18,378 nucleotides of DNA. It comes from Flavobacteriales bacterium. Its GTDB lineage: Bacteria > Bacteroidota > Bacteroidia > Flavobacteriales_D > Crocinitomicaceae. The position numbers and the translations under genes are program-made. A model generated the notes under the pieces. It was not told where the DNA came from, ran no database searches, and worked only from the letters and a program-made list of their open reading frames with translations. Positions 15,787 to 18,378 of the stretch are shown here, in pieces; position 1 is the stretch's first letter, and each line of letters starts with the position of its first letter. The stretch lies in the NCBI GenBank assembly GCA_947476515.1, contig CANJQZ010000012.1:1-18378 (forward strand). Reading direction: 5' to 3'.

Positions 15787-16575
15787 TTGATTTTGGTCTC
15801 TATATTCAATAAATTTTCTTTCTTTATAAACAAGCATTTGTTCATTTTTTTGAAACCCTTATTCTATCAAACATATTCTTATTTTAAGTCTTACCTCCAT
15901 GAAATTTCAAACCTTATTTTCCCAAATTTATGCTTAACCTGTGAAAGAGAATTGTTAGATAATGAGCATAATATTTGTTTGTTTTGCACGATGGAAATTC
16001 ATATGATTTATTATGATATTTCTACACAGGAAAACACTTTAGATAAATTATTTTGGGGCAGGGTTAAAGTTCATAGGACTTTCGCTTTATTTTATTTTGA
16101 AAAAGACACACATGAACAAAAGATTTTACATCAATTAAAATATGGGTATAAAGCTCAATTATGCATTCAGTTAGGTAAATGGATGGCAACGGATTGGTTA
16201 CAAAAAAATCAAAATCTCAAAATCGACGCCTTTATCCCTGTCCCAATTCATTCTAGAAAAAAATTCAATAGAGGTTATAATCAAAGTGAGCAATTGGCCA
16301 AAGGCATTTCCTCTATCTTAAAGATACCAGTTGATTGTAATTTTATTCGGAAAACTAAAAACACCAATAGCCAAACTAAAAAGTCAATTTTTCATCGGAG
16401 GTTAAATGTTCAGAATGTATTTAAATTAAACAACAAATGGCATCAATATAAACACATAGTCATAGTTGATGATGTGGTTACAACAGGCGCAACCTTAGAA
16501 GCGATGATCTCCATCATTAATAAACGATACCCCGCACTTGAAATTAGTATTTTTGTACTTGCAATGACAAAGTAA
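15787..16575 (+). CDS. comF: ComF family phosphoribosyltransferase-like protein
   Basis: The protein has an N-terminal zinc ribbon (C49, C52, C64, C67 counted from 15787) and a type I phosphoribosyltransferase domain, with PVPIHSRKKFNRGYNQSEQL at about 151-170 and the PRPP loop VIVDDVVTTGATL at 225-237 (D228, D229). ComF proteins support uptake of single-stranded DNA during natural transformation in several bacteria; their substrate, if any, is unsettled. The start is uncertain. No in-frame ATG exists before Met69, which lies after the last zinc Cys, and the frame opens at a TTG (15787) right after a stop. Other TTG codons occur at 15838 and 15850. The hydrophobic first 40 residues are longer than in most homologues, so a start near 15838 or 15850 is credible. 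Its stop overlaps the start of the next gene by one base. Confidence 0.88.
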   Translation: MILVSIFNKFSFFINKHLFIFLKPLFYQTYSYFKSYLHEISNLIFPNLCLTCERELLDNEHNICLFCTMEIHMIYYDISTQENTLDKLFWGRVKVHRTFALFYFEKDTHEQKILHQLKYGYKAQLCIQLGKWMATDWLQKNQNLKIDAFIPVPIHSRKKFNRGYNQSEQLAKGISSILKIPVDCNFIRKTKNTNSQTKKSIFHRRLNVQNVFKLNNKWHQYKHIVIVDDVVTTGATLEAMISIINKRYPALEISIFVLAMTK

Positions 16576-17630
16576 TGGAGCAGGTAGATTCAAAGAAATT
16601 TTTAATTATTGGCGGAGGCTTAGCAGGCTCCTCTCTTGCGCATCATTTAATTCAAAGAAATCAGTCGGTACAAATAATAGATGATGGAGAGAATCACTCG
16701 ACTAGGGTAGCAGCTGGTATGGTTAATCCTCTGGTGTTTAGAAGAACGACCCTTTCGTGGCGTGCAGCAGATTTTTTACAATACAGCTGGGAGTATTATA
16801 AATCGTTGGAGCGTTTATTAAATATTACCCTTGCAGAACCTCTTTTAATAAGAAGAATATTTCCTTCAGAGCAAGAAAGAGAGGAGTGGATAAAAAAGCA
16901 GGAATTACCAGACTTTCAAACCCATTTAACACCTCTTTTAGAAAGTGAAACGCAGCAAAAGTATAAAACTGCTTTTGGGACTGGATTGGTAAAGAGTGGT
17001 TTTTTTGTCCATGCTCAAGATTATTATTTAAAGAATCACGCCTATTTTTCTAATCTAGGCCTTCTTAAATCTAAAACATTCACCCCATCTCAGCTAGACC
17101 CAATGTCGGGCACCTATGAAAATGAAGTTTTCGATCATATTATTTTCTGTACGGGTTACAAAAATTCTAGCTGTCCTTTCTTTAATAATGTCCCGGTTAA
17201 ATCCACTAAGGGACAAACTTTAGAAGTAAAGTCAGATATTTTTCCAGAAAACGAGTCGCTTCATTTAAAGTGTTTTGTTTTTCCAATTGGCCAACAAAAG
17301 TTTAGAATTGGCGCTACATATGAGTGGGATAATGAAGAATTAGTCCCCACTGAAACAGCAAAAATTCACTTGTTGGATCAACTAAAATACATAAGTGATA
17401 AAGATGTTGAAGTTCTTTCTCAACCCATAGGTATTCGTCCGACCACAATGGACAGACGCCCCACCATGGGAACGCACCCACAATTTCCTAAGCTCCATAT
17501 TTTTAATGGTTTGGGAGCAAAAGGATATCTCTTAGCGCCAAGGTTAGCAGCAGAAATGGCAGAATATCTATTGGATGGAAAAGCACTTGATCCGGAGGTA
17601 TCGCTCAAGCGATATAAGTTCTTTTCATAA
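16575..17630 (+). CDS. FAD-dependent amino-acid oxidase family protein (DAO fold)
   Basis: This 351-residue flavoprotein opens with the dinucleotide-binding motif FLIIGGGLAGSSLAHHL (9-25) and an acidic end of strand 2 (D36-D37). The block RVAAGMVNPLVFRR (44-57) and the C-terminal GIRPTTMDRRPTMG and FNGLGAKGYLLAPRLAAEMA resemble the DAO family, especially the oxidase half of MnmC and glycine-oxidase-like proteins. No methyltransferase half is present, so it is not a full MnmC. The likely chemistry is oxidation of a secondary or primary amine with FAD; the substrate is unknown. The start codon overlaps the comF stop (TAATG), which points to translational coupling. A gap of 40 bp follows before the dCMP deaminase. 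Confidence 0.87.
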   Translation: MEQVDSKKFLIIGGGLAGSSLAHHLIQRNQSVQIIDDGENHSTRVAAGMVNPLVFRRTTLSWRAADFLQYSWEYYKSLERLLNITLAEPLLIRRIFPSEQEREEWIKKQELPDFQTHLTPLLESETQQKYKTAFGTGLVKSGFFVHAQDYYLKNHAYFSNLGLLKSKTFTPSQLDPMSGTYENEVFDHIIFCTGYKNSSCPFFNNVPVKSTKGQTLEVKSDIFPENESLHLKCFVFPIGQQKFRIGATYEWDNEELVPTETAKIHLLDQLKYISDKDVEVLSQPIGIRPTTMDRRPTMGTHPQFPKLHIFNGLGAKGYLLAPRLAAEMAEYLLDGKALDPEVSLKRYKFFS

Positions 17631-17670
17631 AGTGTTCTTAAAGCACGATTAATTCAATAAATTTGTGACT

Positions 17671-18111
17671 ATGTTAGAAATTGATAAAAAGTTATCCCGT
17701 TACGATAAAGCGTATTTGAGACTTGCTACTAGTTGGGCAATGCTTTCATATTGCCAAAGAAAAAAAGTTGGGGCAATAATCGTGAAAGACTCAGTAATTA
17801 TTTCAGATGGTTATAATGGCACTCCAGCAGGATTCGATAATTCTTGTGAAAATGATATTGGAGAAACACATTGGTATGTTTTACATGCTGAAGCGAATGC
17901 TATATTGAAAGTCGCAAAATCTACCAATAATTGTCATGGTGCTACCTTATATCTCACCCATTCTCCTTGTAAAGATTGTAGCAAATTAGTTTTGCAGGCA
18001 GGCATTAAAAGAGTTGTTTTTATAGAGTCTTATAAAGATATTTCTGGGATTTCATTTTTAGAGAATGCAGGAATTGAAGTAACACAAATAAAGAATATTG
18101 AAGATGTCTGA
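17671..18111 (+). CDS. dCMP deaminase family protein
   Basis: This is a zinc-dependent cytidine/deoxycytidylate deaminase of 147 residues from the ATG at 17671. Metal and catalytic residues are His72 and Glu74 in HAEAN, and C100/C103 in SPCKDC. The loop NGTPAGFDNSCE is the substrate-side signature of dCMP deaminases (ComEB-like), which turn dCMP into dUMP for thymidylate synthesis. A GTG two codons upstream (17665) would also serve, but the ATG is preferred. The gene overlaps the following S41 protease gene by 8 bp. It shares the nucleotide-metabolism theme with the nearby nrdAB operon. Confidence 0.93.
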   Translation: MLEIDKKLSRYDKAYLRLATSWAMLSYCQRKKVGAIIVKDSVIISDGYNGTPAGFDNSCENDIGETHWYVLHAEANAILKVAKSTNNCHGATLYLTHSPCKDCSKLVLQAGIKRVVFIESYKDISGISFLENAGIEVTQIKNIEDV

Positions 18112-18378
18112 AATAGAGGTTAAAAAAACTAATTATATTCTTCCAATAGTAATTGCAATAAGTTTAGCGTTAGGCTTAATTTTAGGTTCTTTTTTTAATA
18201 TAAAGAGCACTAGCTCATCCAATGAAACCGAGGTTGAAAAACTTAAGGATATTTTGAACATTTTAGATCAACGGTATGTAGATCCTATTGATAAAAATAA
18301 AATTTTCGAAACGACTATTCAGGGAATGCTGCATCATTTGGATCCGCACAGTAATTATATCGCCGCAAAGGATATGCA
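18104..18378 (+). CDS. S41 family C-terminal processing peptidase, N-terminal part (runs off the right edge)
   Basis: The first 91 codons are present, starting at ATG 18104 inside the end of the dCMP deaminase gene. An N-terminal membrane anchor or signal segment spans about residues 11-31 (TNYILPIVIAISLALGL). It is followed by the helical region that precedes the PDZ domain in C-terminal processing proteases: LNILDQRYVDPIDKNKIFE and then GMLHHLDPHSNYIAAKDM, the last block being characteristic of the CtpA/Prc group. The PDZ and Ser-Lys catalytic parts lie beyond the window. These periplasmic proteases trim or degrade proteins from their C-termini. Confidence 0.88.
   Translation, partial: MSEIEVKKTNYILPIVIAISLALGLILGSFFNIKSTSSSNETEVEKLKDILNILDQRYVDPIDKNKIFETTIQGMLHHLDPHSNYIAAKDM

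Noticed and set aside
17631..17670. GTG...CAC pairing after the oxidoreductase gene as a terminator
   Set aside because: Only three to four base pairs can form and no U tract follows.
1..18378. CRISPR arrays, insertion sequences, integrases, tRNA or rRNA genes, defence islands
   Set aside because: No regularly spaced repeats, transposase or recombinase motifs, cloverleaf-like segments or rRNA signatures were seen; nearly all sequence is accounted for by housekeeping genes.

Overview
The window is an AT-rich chromosomal segment of a Gram-negative member of the Bacteroidota, most like the Flavobacteriales. The evidence is the gene order purH-mreB-mreC-mreD-mrdA-rodA, a eukaryote-like ribonucleotide reductase R2, an LTA-synthase-type sulfatase with several membrane segments, and TAnnTTTG -7 boxes of the Bacteroidota type before several genes. 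I cannot place it at genus level from sequence alone. Almost everything is housekeeping. I see no phage, transposon, CRISPR, tRNA or rRNA, and no convincing undescribed multi-gene system.

Layout. Positions 1-10031 are all on the minus strand. Read in the direction of transcription they are purH (last two steps of IMP synthesis), mreB, mreC, mreD, mrdA (PBP2), rodA, a class A penicillin-binding protein and the start of a 3-oxoacid CoA-transferase subunit A that runs off the left edge. mreC/mreD/mrdA/rodA overlap by 1-4 bases and look translationally coupled. This is the full elongasome core (MreBCD scaffold, RodA polymerase with PBP2 transpeptidase) plus a bifunctional PBP1A-like enzyme. Positions 10146-12047 (+) encode an LTA-synthase-like membrane phosphotransferase or sulfatase, divergent from purH. 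It meets the nrdB-nrdA class Ia ribonucleotide reductase operon (minus, 12050-15428) tail to tail with only 2 bp between. A hairpin inside its 3' end could terminate nrdA transcription.

Positions 15429-15786 form the only long non-coding stretch, between divergent nrdB and comF. It holds three separate dyad symmetries, a -7-like box and three copies of TTCACAC (two forward, one inverted). It is the most information-rich unexplained sequence in the window. To the right (+ strand) follow comF (no in-frame ATG start), an FAD-dependent oxidoreductase, a dCMP deaminase and the N-terminus of an S41 C-terminal processing protease. Their short gaps or overlaps suggest one transcript.

Functionally the window combines cell-wall elongation with nucleotide supply: IMP from PurH, deoxynucleotides from NrdAB, and dUMP from dCMP deaminase. 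The points most worth checking are the nrdB upstream region, the non-ATG start of comF, the altered nucleophile motif in the LTA-synthase-like protein, the Cys/His cluster in PBP2, and the class A PBP directly behind rodA.
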